A stretch of 64,000 nt of DNA from Gautieria morchelliformis (Eukaryota; Basidiomycota; Agaricomycetes; Gomphales; Gomphaceae): NCBI GenBank assembly GCA_015179125.1, contig WHVA01000591.1, forward strand, positions 1-64,000, given 5' to 3'. Both the position numbers and the translations under genes were made by a program. The notes under the pieces were generated by a model that saw only the letters and a list, made by a program, of their open reading frames with translations, did not search any database and was not told the origin of the DNA. Below are positions 46,650-57,410 of the stretch, in pieces (the stretch's first letter is position 1; every line of letters begins with the position of its first letter).

Positions 46650-47396
46650 TAACCATAACCAGTGACTAACACTACTGGAAAAGCCCCTGGTAGGGGGATA
46701 GAAGATCAAAGAAACAAACAAGTTGTCCCCTGACAGTCTTAGCAAATGTACAATCAAGGAGATTTAATGCAATCTGTTTCTGTTGGCTTTGGGATGAATC
46801 TATTTCTTGTCTCTGGCATGTGCCAAGGCTGCCTTGGTTGGCACCAGCTTGATTGTGCATTACTATATCTAGCCTAGCACTCCATCCCAGACAAAGCAAA
46901 GCTGATCAACATGATGGATTAGCTAATCACTAATTAGAATTGGGTGTTTCATGTGGAATAACCCCCTAGGTCTGGGGAAAACCCTCTGGGGCAGGCTATC
47001 AGATGATATTTATAATAGTGCATGTGAGTGCCTAATCAAATGCAGGAATGTTCTCAAAACCACCTGGAAGTCCATCCATTATAGGAGATGCAACATATCT
47101 GTGTGTCAATGAGTGTTTCCCCTGACAAAATCATGTGGCCTCTCTGCATCGTGTCCACAATCTGCCATGCTCAAACCGGCTGAGATCAAGCTTTGTGGAC
47201 CCCTTCGCTATGACAGCGGTGTTCGCCGGCCACCAGAGACCTACTTGTGACCAGGGTGGTATCCACAATAAAAGTTCTGAGGGTGAGTTTAGTAACCAGC
47301 CATTTTCGATCCGTGAGTCGTTTCGAAACCCAGGCCCTGTAGCTGTGCAAAGGATATTAACAGATTTCGTCATTTTCCGACAAATCAAGATAACAG
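46650..47396. other. No gene recognised
   Basis: Short open frames only. The last ~270 bases belong to the region downstream of the NLR gene stop. Confidence 0.4.
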
Positions 47397-49640
47397 CTAC
47401 TGACTAGCCTGATCTGCGAATTGTGCAGAAATGAGCTCTCCGGTGTCTGCATTCCACACACGGATCGTGGCGTCATCAGACCCGGAGGCGATGCGCTTGC
47501 CATCCTGCGAGAACGCCACCGAATTGACCAGGTCGGTGTGGCCTTCGAATGGTGCTGAAATGAGCTCCCCGGTGTCTGCATTCCATACACGGATCGTGAA
47601 GTCAAAAGACCCGGAGACGATGCGTTCGCCGTCCTGTGAGAATGCCACCGACAGGACCCAGCCGGTGTGGCCTTCGAATGCTGAAATGAGCTCCCCGGTG
47701 TCTGCATTCCACACACGGATCGTGGCGTCAGCAGACCCGGAGGCGATGCGCTTGCTATCCTGCGAGAACGCCACCGACGTGACCGGGTGGGTGTGGCCTT
47801 CGAAGGGTGCTGAAATGAGCTGCCCAGTGTCTGCATTCCACACACGGATCGTGGTATCATCAGACCCGGAGACGATGCGCTTGCCATCCTGCGAGAACGC
47901 CACCGAATTGACCAGGTCGGTGTGGCCTTCGAATGGTGCTGAAATGAGCTCCCCGGTGCCTGCATTCCATACACGGATCGTTTTGTCAAAAGACCCGGAG
48001 ACGATGCGCTTGCCATCCTGCGAGAACGCCACCGACATGACAAACCCGGTGTGGCCTTCGAATGGTGCTGAAACGAGTTCCCCGGTGGCTGCATTCCACA
48101 CACGGATCGTGGTGTCATGAGACCCGGAGACGATGCGCTTGCCATCCTGCGAGAACGCCACCGACATGACAAACCCGGTGTGGCCTTCGAATGGTGCTGA
48201 AACGAGTTCCCCGGTGGCTGCATTCCACACACGGATCGTGGTGTCATGAGACCCGGAGACGATGCGCTTGCCATCCTGCGAGAACGCCACCGAATTGACC
48301 GAGTTAGTGTGGCCTTCGAATGGTGCTGAAATGAGCTCCCCGGTGTCTGCATTCCATACACGGATCGTTTTGTCAAAAGACCCGGAGACGATGCGCTTGC
48401 CACCCTGCGAGAACGCCACCGAACTGACCGAGTTAGTGTGGCCTTCGAATGGTGCTGAAATGAGCTCCCCGGTGTCTGCATTCCATACACGGATCGTGAA
48501 GTCAAAAGACCCGGAGACGATGCGTTCGCCGTCCTGTGAGAATGCCACCGACGTGACCGGGCCGGTGTGGCCTTTGAATGGTGCTGAAATGAGCTCCCCG
48601 GTGTCTGCATTCCACACACGGATCGTGTTGTCACCAGACCCGGAGACGATGCGCTTGCCATCCTGCGAGAACGCCACCGAATAGACCGGGGCGGTGTGGC
48701 CTTCGAATGGTGCTGAAATGAGCTCCCCGGTGTCTGCATTCCACACACGGATCGTGTTGTCACCAGACCCGGAGACGATGCGCTTGCCGTCCTGCGAGAA
48801 CGCCACCGAGCAGACCGAGCCGGTGTGGCCTTCGAATGGTGCTGAAATGAGCTCCCCGGTGTCTGCATTCCACACACGGATCGTGTTGTCACAAGACCCG
48901 GAGACGATGCGCTTGCCGTCATGCGAGAACGCCACCGACATGACCAGGTCGGTGTGGCCTTCGAATGGTGCTGAAATGAGCTCCCCGGTGTCTGCATTCC
49001 ACACACGGATCGTCTTGTCATAAGACCCGGAGACGATGCGCTTGCCATCCTGCGAGAACGCCACCGAATTTATCCAGTGGGTGTGGCCTTCGAATGGTGC
49101 GGAAATGAGCTCCCCGGTGTCTGCATTCCACACACGGATCGTCTTGTCATAAGACCCGGAGACGATGCATTTGCCCTCCTGTGAGAATGCCACCGACGTG
49201 ACCGGGTCGATGTGGCCTTCGAATGGTGCTGAAATGAGTTTCCCGGTGTCTGCATTCCACACACGGATCGTCTTGTCAAAAGACCCGGAAACGATGCGCT
49301 TGCCGTCCCGCGAGAACGTCACCGACGTGACGAGGCTGGTGTGGCCTTGGAATGGTGCTGAAATGAGCTCCCCGGTGTCTGCATTCCACACACGGATCGT
49401 GTTGTCATGAGACCCGGAGACGATGCGTTTGCCGTCCTGTGAGAATGCCACCGACGTGACCGGGTTGGTGTGGCCTTCGAATGGTGCTGAAATGACCTCA
49501 CCGATGTCTGCATTCCACACACAAATTGTCATGTCATCAGACCCGGAGACGACGCGCTTGCCGTCGTGCGAGAACGCCACCGACGTGACAACGTCGGTGT
49601 GGCCTACGAGAACGGTTTGAATAGGTAGCCACGTCGTCGC
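47397..49640 (-). repeat. Tandem WD40 array, 17 units of 129 bp
   Basis: Each unit codes ...FEGHTxxVxSVAFSQDGKRI and VSGSxDxTIRVWNADTGELI. Two neighbouring units (about 48051-48179 and 48180-48308) are almost identical and share the rare variants NAATGELVSA and HTGFVMSVAF, which marks a recent duplication. Confidence 0.95.
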
Positions 49641-52600
49641 TTTCCCTGTCTCGACGCGGAGTAGTCGTGGAAATCGTGAGAGGTAAGTCTCGCATAGTTT
49701 CGACCTTTCAGGTGCAAACGGGAGTGCCGACAAATAGAGATGGGGAGCACTCTGAGAGATTACACTCCCAAACGCACTTAAAAAATTGCGGGTGTCCGCT
49801 CCGAATGCTGTAATATCATTATCCTGAAGTTTATTAGACTCACGTCGGAGCTCATAACAACTCGGGCACTCACCTGACTCCAGCCCATTATTGATGAGAG
49901 CGCGTCTGATGCATCGGATACCTTCTTGATCAAACTCAAAACTTCTAGCCAGTAGAGTAGCTTAGTCTCGAAAAACTCCATGACCTTTGCACCTATTTCC
50001 GGCGTAAAGGTGGTGGCGTGAAGATGGTCCGCCCAAAAACGGCAAGAGTAGGAAAGATGGGAGGATATATACTTCTTGGTCCGTGTCGCCAAGTCGACAA
50101 CATCGTCGTTGCGCAGATGTGAAGTTTCAAGCTCACAAATGTTGAAACAAAGTTCATCCTTCATCACGCGCAGGGACGAGAACGCAAGGCCGTCATGGTG
50201 CAAAGATGTGTCGATGTAGTATGGTCCACTCCGGTCGCAATCTGTCAAGAAGTCACGAAAAGACGTGTGCAGCAGGCTGATTGGGTCAGATTCATGAGTA
50301 GGAAGGCTCAACAGAGCGCCCATGTGTCCAACTATGGCATGAACCTCGGTATCCGACTCGACTCCATGGCACAGCTTCTGCAAGGCAGACATCGAGAGCG
50401 GTTCTCTGGCAGTCAGCAAGCAGCCCATCACCAAGCGAAAGCGGCACTTGACATCGTTCGTCAAGTCATCGTCACCCCCGAATATCTGCTTGAGGATACC
50501 GAGATACAGGTTATCCATCCCACGGAGGTTCTTGAATAAAATTTCCTCCAGTTGCTTAACAGGAACGTGACCACCCTTCCCATCCCCTCTGACAAATCGA
50601 CAAGCCGTGGACGCCCATTGAAAATGACCTTCAGATTTCTCGACTAATAATCGACACCAGCCATCGTTGGGCCACTTGCGCTCGAGGTCCGTAATGTCAC
50701 CTAGTTGGTCTTTCACAAAGCGGGTGACGGCATCGGCAGGGTTCGGGTCAATATCCTTTAAGGACCTGGAAAGCACATGCTTCTTGCCTACAAGGGCGCC
50801 TTGTATGTCTTTTTCAAGGCGGGAAGTGATAAGAAGATGGAAATTAGAAGGCAGTTGTGCTGCTTCTTTGCCCAGGACAGACAAGAGAGCCCGGCGACAT
50901 TCCAAGTCTCCGCTCTCATCCAATGCATCAATAACGATCACGATCGGTCCAACGGCCATTAGGTCCTGTGAGGGGTCCAGGATGAACTTTTGGAATTGCT
51001 CACGAGGTGCGCGTGTGGTCCAAAGTGATTTCTGCTCCCCGACCACTCTCAGCAACGATGATTTTCGTTCTGGATCTAGATCAGCCAGATCACGAGCAAT
51101 CGTGCTAAAGACATTGTGGGGGGATCGCTGTGCCTGAAGAGCGCGGTCAAAAAAGTACGACGACCCAAGGCGGTTCATGTTACTAAATTGTTTAGCGACC
51201 TCGTGGGCGATGGAAGACTTGCCGGCACCCGCAACATCGTGCAAGAAAAATATGCGTGGGGTGTCCTCGCTCTCCTGGTTCGCCCAATCCCAGATCTCCG
51301 CAATAACTGTCTCTCGAGTATCCGGAAGACATCCTTCGTCAGTGTTGAACCTAGCACCGCCTGCATAGGGCATGTCAAGCAGCAGAACTGCCCCAGCTGG
51401 TTGCAAAGTTATTAGGCTGGGGAAATGCCTCGAACCGGAAGACTCACAGATGTCGCCGACAACATTCAGTACACGTAGTACAGTGATTTCAGTCTGAATC
51501 ACACCAAGTCGTTGTAACTCCAACTGGAGTTTGTTGAAAGATTCCAGATATTGGTTGACCTTGCTGTCGACATCCGACACTAGATGTTTCACGGTTCTTT
51601 TCCCTGAACAAAGATCATCAGCTATGGCCACGTGACAGTGGGTCCAACATACAAAAATCCTTGTTTTTTGCGTAGGCACGGACAAAGTAGCTGCACTCTA
51701 ACGTCTGCTGCTCCAAGGCTAAGATAATTGACTTGTGCGATTCAATTTTCTTTAACGGCTCTGCCACATGAACGAATGCATAAGTGTCTCCAATAATTTT
51801 CGCCAGGCCATGGATGCTATCGTCCCGGTCCATCTGAGCAATGATCGTCTAAATAGAGTCAACCCCGGGTGTCAGCTATATCAGTTTTGGTGTATGTGAT
51901 GGGCGTACCTTGTGTGCAACAGACAGGATAGACCATGCCATGTTTGCATATGGATGGACCTATAATAAAACAAACCATGTCCATGAGTTGATCTGGGAGA
52001 CCCCCAGCGTTATGAACTATACCTCTGAGGCCTTATCCACAATATCGGTAAAGAGCCTGATATTTTCCACGAGAGGATCCCAAGACGCTGATATTGTATT
52101 GAAGGTATCGATGGCGGGAGTGGCGGCATCGACCCCAGACCCTGCATCAACGATTAGGGACGGCACCGGGTTCATATTATCGACCACTTTCGTCCCGCTG
52201 ACTGCTTCGCTCAACTCGGCTTTCTGCGCCTCGTCGGACGTCGCGAAAGACGTGAGGGTGAACTCTAGGACAATTAGAACCTCATGCATCTTCCCTGCCT
52301 TATCTGATTTTTGCAGTTTGCGAAGAACGGCTGCTGTGTTCGATGATTACGCGTGCATTCCATCGATGAGCGAAAAGGACTGACCTCCGGTTCCTCCTTC
52401 GGCAAGCAGTGACTCAATTCGTTCCTTCGTACCGCCTATGTACTTATCACGTGTAAGAATACGGTGCCCATAGACTTCGATCCCTAATACGGAGGACCCA
52501 TGAAAGTCCTTGCTGGGCATGGACTTAAGTCGCGTGAAGATAATACATTGGAATTAAACGCACAAATAGAAGGACTCATTCCACGAGGCAGCATTGCCTC

Positions 52601-52711
52601 CCGCAGCTATAGCAGTCTTCTTGACATCCTTATCAACAAAGAGTTTTACGTAGTAGTTTCCAGGACGTTTGGAGAACAGTCCGACATTGGGAAGGTGATC
52701 GCATTTCAGGT
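47397..52711 (-). CDS. C2-NACHT-WD40 NLR-like protein, 5' end unresolved
   Basis: Fungal NLR: a C2-like N-terminus, a NACHT NTPase and a WD40 repeat domain, expected to sense non-self and trigger a cell response; the ligand is unknown. Exons 52564-52711, 52385-52512, 52023-52330, 51909-51959, 51653-51848, 49874-51603, 47397-49823 give about 1660 residues and all phases close. C2-like part: DLKCDHLPNVGLFSKRP and SWNESFYFKDFHGSS. NACHT: P-loop FFLHDVAGAGKSS (near 51235) and Walker B IVIVIDALDES (near 50930). The WD40 part has 17 units of 43 residues (129 bp), nearly identical, with variable residues only at fixed places. No ATG lies in frame before 52711; an upstream stretch (52745-52830) reads PAGIKVAGKTLSFALP, then stops, and lacks a GT donor. 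The copia element at 52845 may have cut off the start. Confidence 0.85.
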
Positions 52712-52844
52712 CTGTCGTCGATAGGCAAGAGTCAGTATGCAATAGGGAGCGCAAAGGAAAGGGTCTTTCCAGCAACTTTAATTCCTGCAGGAATACTTCG
52801 AGGTTGGGCCGGAGAGTGAACGGTTGGCTCACTAGAGAAGTGAT

Positions 52845-53067
52845 TGTTAGTAATCGGGACGATAACACCGCCGAGGCAGAGCCGGCACGCATTTAGCCGG
52901 AGGTTCGAGATCGCTCTCGACCCCGGGTTGCTGGTGCGCCGGCATCGCATCGGCACAGCAGCTCGAAGGGATTGGTAATATAATGGACATTATAATTTGT
53001 ATATAAAGGAACGATCTACTTGAGATCAAGGTAGAATATCAGATCATATTTACTCCTTTGTTCTACA
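52845..53067 (+). repeat. 5' LTR of the copia element
   Basis: TGTTAGTAATCGGG ... CTTTGTTCTACA. Contains ATATAAAGG (53001) as likely TATA box. Confidence 0.95.
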
Positions 53068-53082
53068 GGTTATGGGCCCCGC
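53068..53082 (+). promoter_or_regulatory. Primer-binding site, initiator tRNA-Met anticodon arm
   Basis: GGTTATGGGCCC directly follows the LTR. It is complementary to GGGCCCATAACC, the anticodon stem-loop of C33-type eukaryotic initiator tRNA-Met, not to a tRNA 3' end. This is the half-tRNA priming known from copia and Ty5. Confidence 0.65.
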
Positions 53083-53156
53083 GCATAACTAAACTACTAC
53101 AAATCTAGCTTACTCCAACTACACCCTATACTCCACCAACTCAATACCGATCAACG

Positions 53157-56100
53157 ATGTCGAGTAGCAATAACACGTACAAGATCGATCCCTTGAACGG
53201 GGATAATTACGCGGCGTGGCGCCGGCGGCTCGAGTGGATACTCGATGACTCAGATCTGTGGGACGTGGCTATCGGCAGGGAGACGGAACCGAGACCGGCA
53301 GATGCCGACAACGTCACTGCGACCGAACAGCAGGAGATCGACGATTGGAGAAGGAAGGACAAGAAGGCTAGAAAAGAGATTTGCCTCAGAGTTGCCGATG
53401 AACAACTAGTTTACATCAATCAGACGATGTCTGCGTTTGCTGTATGGACTAGTCTACAAGCTATATTCGAATCTAAGGGAGCAGTGGGGATTGTAAATCT
53501 CCGAAGAGATTTCTTCCGGACGCTTGCCGAGGACGGCGCGAACATGGAGGAGCACGTACGCAAGCTCCGCGGCATTCAACAGGAATTGAATGCGCGGGGG
53601 CATTACATCAGTGACACCGAGTTCTCGAACACGTTGCTGACGTCATTACCAGATTCTTGGTCGGCGTTTATTACGGCAGTAAACGCCAGTGGAGCCGGGA
53701 CAACAGCTGATATATTAATAGCTCGGGTCCTCGATGAGGATCGAGCACGGAAAGCTGGATCGGCACGGCAGACGGCGCTTAAGGCGCAACAACGTCACAG
53801 ACCTAGGAAAGATGACTCAGGAGCAACAAAGGGAAAGTGCCGAAATTGCGGCAAGAAGGGTCATTACGTGAAGGACTGTTGGGCGAAAGGTGGCGGCAAG
53901 GAAGGCCAAGCACCGAAATGGTTCAAATCAGGGAACAAAGAAACAGTCAAACAAGCAGAAGAAAAAGACTTCGCATTTGTATCTAAGGAGGTAGCATACA
54001 GTGCTATATCTGCATCCGACTGGCTAGCCGATTCAGCGGCAACAACACATATAGCTCGAAGCCGAAATGATTTCGCTAGCTATGCCGAGGAACCATCGGA
54101 AATCGAAGGAATTTCACCCGGCGCGGTACTACATACACAAGGCCGAGGCACTATATACATGGAATTCAAGATCGGTGCCAAGACGAACACGATCGAACTA
54201 CGTGACGTCAAGCATGCACCGGATGCGCCGAACAACCTTATCAGCGTAGGGCGTCTGACTGATAAGGGCAACACAGCCACTTTTTCAGGCACCGGCGTCG
54301 AATTCAAATCACGCGCCGGAGTTACCTTTGCACAGGGACAGAAGCGCGGGCGGCTGTTCTGTATGAAGGCACGGGTCACTCGATCAGTCGAGGCACGGGA
54401 CTTTGCCGCAGCGGCAAAGGGACGGTCATGGGATAAATGGCACAGGATACTAGGGCACGTCAACATAAACTCCATAAAATTGTTGAAATCTAACGACCTA
54501 GTTACTGGACTCGAGATCGACGAGTCAAACGAGCCGAGCCAGTGCAAGGCATGCATACAAGGCAAACGGCATGTGGAGCCATTCCCCAAAAGAGCCGAGG
54601 ACACTGTAGAACAGGTCGGTGACCTGACAGTATCCGATGTATGGGGACCTGCCCAGACCGAGGGACCATCACGTGAAAAGTATTTTTATTCTTTCACGGA
54701 CATCAAATCCAGGTACACGGTCATCTATTTTGGGAGCGCCAAAGATGAAGCGCTCAAACACTTCGAGACGTACAAGGCATTCCTCGAGACCCAAACAGGT
54801 CAGAAACTGAAGAGGTTTCGCTCAGATAATGGAGGGGAATATGTCAATAAGAATTTCAAGGAATTTTGTGCAAAATATGGCATTATCATGGAGACCACAG
54901 CTCCATACTCCCCAGCCCAGAATGGAATCGCCGAACGACTCAACCGAACCTTACTCGAGCACGCACGGGCAATGATATTTGCCAAGAACCTGCCTAAAAT
55001 ACTCTGGCCCGAGGCCGTGGCTTACGCGTGTTACATCAAAAACCGATCACCCACGCGAGCGCTTGGAGATGACGCAACGCCGTTCCAGGCACTATTCGGC
55101 AAGAAGCCGAACATAGCACGTCTAGAGGAATTCGGGACAAATTGTTGGGTTATGGTGCCGGATCAACGACGAGCTAAACTTGATCCAAAGGCAGAAGAAC
55201 ACATCTTCGTCGGAGTAGCAGAACATGCAAAAGCATGGAGGTATTACAATAAAGCCTCAAAACATGTTCAAATTTCGAGAAATATCACATTCGACGAAAA
55301 TGACAACCGACTCTACCCTATCCCAGACAACGACGATGATGACACGGCACCGCTCGAGGGGGAGCACTCACCGCGCGAGCATGTGCCGGACCCGATCACA
55401 TCTACCCCACAAACGTCATCACCCCACACGACACCCGTTCCTGATCCACCTGAACAAGCGCCAGCTCCAGAGATCCGACGGAGCGCGCGTATCACTCAAA
55501 GACCGGATTACCGGAAACTGAATAATTCAGGACGCACCGAGCAGGTTTACATAACGAGAGAAATTGTCACTGAACCTGAGAATTACAGAGCGGCGGTATC
55601 ACGTGATGATGCGCCGATCTGGGAGAAAGCGATGGAAATTGAGATGGAACAACACAAAACGTTAAGAACATGGGAATTAACAGAACTACCACCCGGACGA
55701 ATAGCTATCGGTTGCCGATGGGTATACGCCGTCAAAACGCAACCGGATGGACAATTTGATAAGGCTAAAGCAAGGGTCGTGGCTCAAGGATTCACACAGA
55801 GGCCAGGAATGGACTACTACGAGATAACTTCACCCGTGGTCAAATTCGATTCACTACGTGTTCTATTGGCGATCGCAAACACACTCGATTGGGAAATCGA
55901 AATGATGGATGTCAAAGGCGCCTACCTCAATTCAACTATAGATGAGGAGATCTACATGCGCCAGCCCGACGGATTTGATGATGGATCTGGACGCGTTCTA
56001 AGAATATACAGAGCGCTCTACGGACTCAAACAATCGGGACGAGCTTGGCATCAGCGCTTACGCAAATTACTACTCGATCTCGGCTTCCATCAAAGTACAG

Positions 56101-57179
56101 CCGATGAATGCGTCTACATCAGACAAGATAAGGACTCAATCGAAGTCATATCAGTATATGTGGACGACTTCGGACTATTTGCTGACTCCAAGGGAGGGAT
56201 GATTAAGCTCAAGGGGGAGCTTCATGGAAAATTCCCCTTAACAGATCTAGGAGAAATGAAGAAAATCTTGGGAATTAGAGTTGAGAGGAATAGGGATGAG
56301 GGAACACTGATCATGTCTCAAGGACATTACATCGACATCATACTCGATCGATTCAACATGACAACGGCTCATTCGGTATCTACACCCCTGCATAAAATGA
56401 TCAAACTCACGACACCCATGGACTCAACAGGTCCAACTGCCGAAGTACCCTATGCCAAAGCGATCGGATCACTCATGTATGCAGCACTCAGCACGCGACC
56501 TGATTTGGCTTTTACCGTACAACACTTGAGCCAATTCACTACTACTTATGGACCCGAGCACTGGACGGCGATCAAACACGCGCTCAGGTACCTCAAAGGG
56601 TCACGTGACGACGGCATAACATTCCGACGAGACGCTGGTCTCGACCTCGAAATATTTGTCGACTCGGATTATGCTAATAGAAACGACGCACTATCTATTA
56701 GTGGCTACGTAGCTATACTAGGAGGAGGAACCATTGCATGGAGCTCGAAGAAGCAGCGAACGATCGCGCTATCTACCACGGAGGCCGAATACATGGCACT
56801 TACCGAGGGAGCCAAGCAATTAATCTGGCTGAGGCGTTTCATCGAGGAACTTGGAATCGATCAAACCCAGCCCACGTCACTTCGATCAGACAATCTAGGC
56901 GCCATTACACTATCGCATGACGCAACGTATCATGCGCGTACCAAACATATCAATGTCGCATATCATTTTATCCGTGAGAAAGTGGCCTCTCACGAGGCAT
57001 CACTTACATACGTACCGACGAAGGAGAACATAGCGGACATATTTACAAAGGGATTAGACATGCACCAACATAGGTATCTATTAGGGAAATTGGGATTTTA
57101 CCGAAGGGACTTCTCGCTGAGGGGGAGTGTTAGTAATCGGGACGATAACACCGCCGAGGCAGAGCCGGCACGCATTTAG
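53157..57179 (+). CDS. copia Gag-Pol polyprotein (1340 aa)
   Basis: Single uninterrupted frame. The Gag region is followed by the zinc knuckle CRNCGKKGHYVKDC (about residues 228-241), aspartic protease DSAATTHIA (about 292), integrase HHCC zinc-binding site (HRILGHVN...CKACIQGK, from about 427) and core (SDNGGEYVNKNF; AQNGIAERLNRTLLEHARAM), reverse transcriptase (WEIEMMDVKGAYLNS at about 916; VYVDDFGLFA with the YVDD active site at about 1001) and RNase H (IFVDSDYAN; STTEAEYMAL; TKHINVAYHFIREK). The order protease-integrase-RT-RNase H defines Ty1/copia. Gag and Pol are fused without frameshift. The stop lies 52 bases inside the 3' LTR, so the last residues are encoded by the LTR. Confidence 0.95.
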   Translation: MSSSNNTYKIDPLNGDNYAAWRRRLEWILDDSDLWDVAIGRETEPRPADADNVTATEQQEIDDWRRKDKKARKEICLRVADEQLVYINQTMSAFAVWTSLQAIFESKGAVGIVNLRRDFFRTLAEDGANMEEHVRKLRGIQQELNARGHYISDTEFSNTLLTSLPDSWSAFITAVNASGAGTTADILIARVLDEDRARKAGSARQTALKAQQRHRPRKDDSGATKGKCRNCGKKGHYVKDCWAKGGGKEGQAPKWFKSGNKETVKQAEEKDFAFVSKEVAYSAISASDWLADSAATTHIARSRNDFASYAEEPSEIEGISPGAVLHTQGRGTIYMEFKIGAKTNTIELRDVKHAPDAPNNLISVGRLTDKGNTATFSGTGVEFKSRAGVTFAQGQKRGRLFCMKARVTRSVEARDFAAAAKGRSWDKWHRILGHVNINSIKLLKSNDLVTGLEIDESNEPSQCKACIQGKRHVEPFPKRAEDTVEQVGDLTVSDVWGPAQTEGPSREKYFYSFTDIKSRYTVIYFGSAKDEALKHFETYKAFLETQTGQKLKRFRSDNGGEYVNKNFKEFCAKYGIIMETTAPYSPAQNGIAERLNRTLLEHARAMIFAKNLPKILWPEAVAYACYIKNRSPTRALGDDATPFQALFGKKPNIARLEEFGTNCWVMVPDQRRAKLDPKAEEHIFVGVAEHAKAWRYYNKASKHVQISRNITFDENDNRLYPIPDNDDDDTAPLEGEHSPREHVPDPITSTPQTSSPHTTPVPDPPEQAPAPEIRRSARITQRPDYRKLNNSGRTEQVYITREIVTEPENYRAAVSRDDAPIWEKAMEIEMEQHKTLRTWELTELPPGRIAIGCRWVYAVKTQPDGQFDKAKARVVAQGFTQRPGMDYYEITSPVVKFDSLRVLLAIANTLDWEIEMMDVKGAYLNSTIDEEIYMRQPDGFDDGSGRVLRIYRALYGLKQSGRAWHQRLRKLLLDLGFHQSTADECVYIRQDKDSIEVISVYVDDFGLFADSKGGMIKLKGELHGKFPLTDLGEMKKILGIRVERNRDEGTLIMSQGHYIDIILDRFNMTTAHSVSTPLHKMIKLTTPMDSTGPTAEVPYAKAIGSLMYAALSTRPDLAFTVQHLSQFTTTYGPEHWTAIKHALRYLKGSRDDGITFRRDAGLDLEIFVDSDYANRNDALSISGYVAILGGGTIAWSSKKQRTIALSTTEAEYMALTEGAKQLIWLRRFIEELGIDQTQPTSLRSDNLGAITLSHDATYHARTKHINVAYHFIREKVASHEASLTYVPTKENIADIFTKGLDMHQHRYLLGKLGFYRRDFSLRGSVSNRDDNTAEAEPARI

Positions 57180-57350
57180 CCGGAGGTTCGAGATCGCTCT
57201 CGACCCCGGGTTGCTGGTGCGCCGGCATCGCATCGGCACAGCAGCTCGAAGGGATTGGTAATATAATGGACATTATAATTTGTATATAAAGGAACGATCT
57301 ACTTGAGATCAAGGTAGAATATCAGATCATATTTACTCCTTCGTTCTACA
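57128..57350 (+). repeat. 3' LTR of the copia element
   Basis: TGTTAGTAATCGGG ... CTTCGTTCTACA, one substitution from the 5' copy. Preceded by the purine tract at 57118-57127. Confidence 0.95.
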
Positions 57351-57366
57351 GTGATCGTGGACTTAC

Positions 57367-57410
57367 GGGGCTGTCACAGTTCCCTCAGCGTTACCCTCAA
57401 CGTTGTTCAT
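57367..57410 (-). other. Possible displaced leader exon of the NLR gene
   Basis: On the minus strand an ATG at 57410 reads MNNVEGNAEGTVTAP and meets a strong donor GTAAGTCC at 57366. If the copia element is removed, the donor could pair with an acceptor CTCGAAG near 52800 (about 60-nt intron), giving ...TVTAP-IPAGIKVAGKTLSF. This is inference. Confidence 0.3.

Larger units (their letters stand above)
52845..57350 (+). mobile_element. Intact Ty1/copia LTR retrotransposon, 4.5 kb
   Basis: LTRs 52845-53067 and 57128-57350 are 223 bp each and differ at one base (CCTTTG against CCTTCG near the end). GTGAT flanks the whole element (52840-52844 and 57351-57355). A primer-binding stretch GGTTATGGGCCC follows the 5' LTR and a purine tract GAGGGGGAG precedes the 3' LTR. 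One long frame codes Gag-Pol. The LTR has a TATATAAAG box at about 53000. All parts needed for transposition seem present. Confidence 0.95.

Noticed and set aside
47357-49048. Long open frame of 563 residues on the minus strand (repeating RSVCGMQTPGSSFQHHSKAT) and several plus-strand frames across the WD40 array
   Set aside because: The array unit is 129 bp, a multiple of three, so any frame free of stops in one unit is free in all. These are shadows of the real WD40 frame.
57130-57312. 60-residue minus-strand frame present identically at 52847-53029 and 57130-57312
   Set aside because: It is just the reverse strand of the two copia LTRs, not a duplicated gene.
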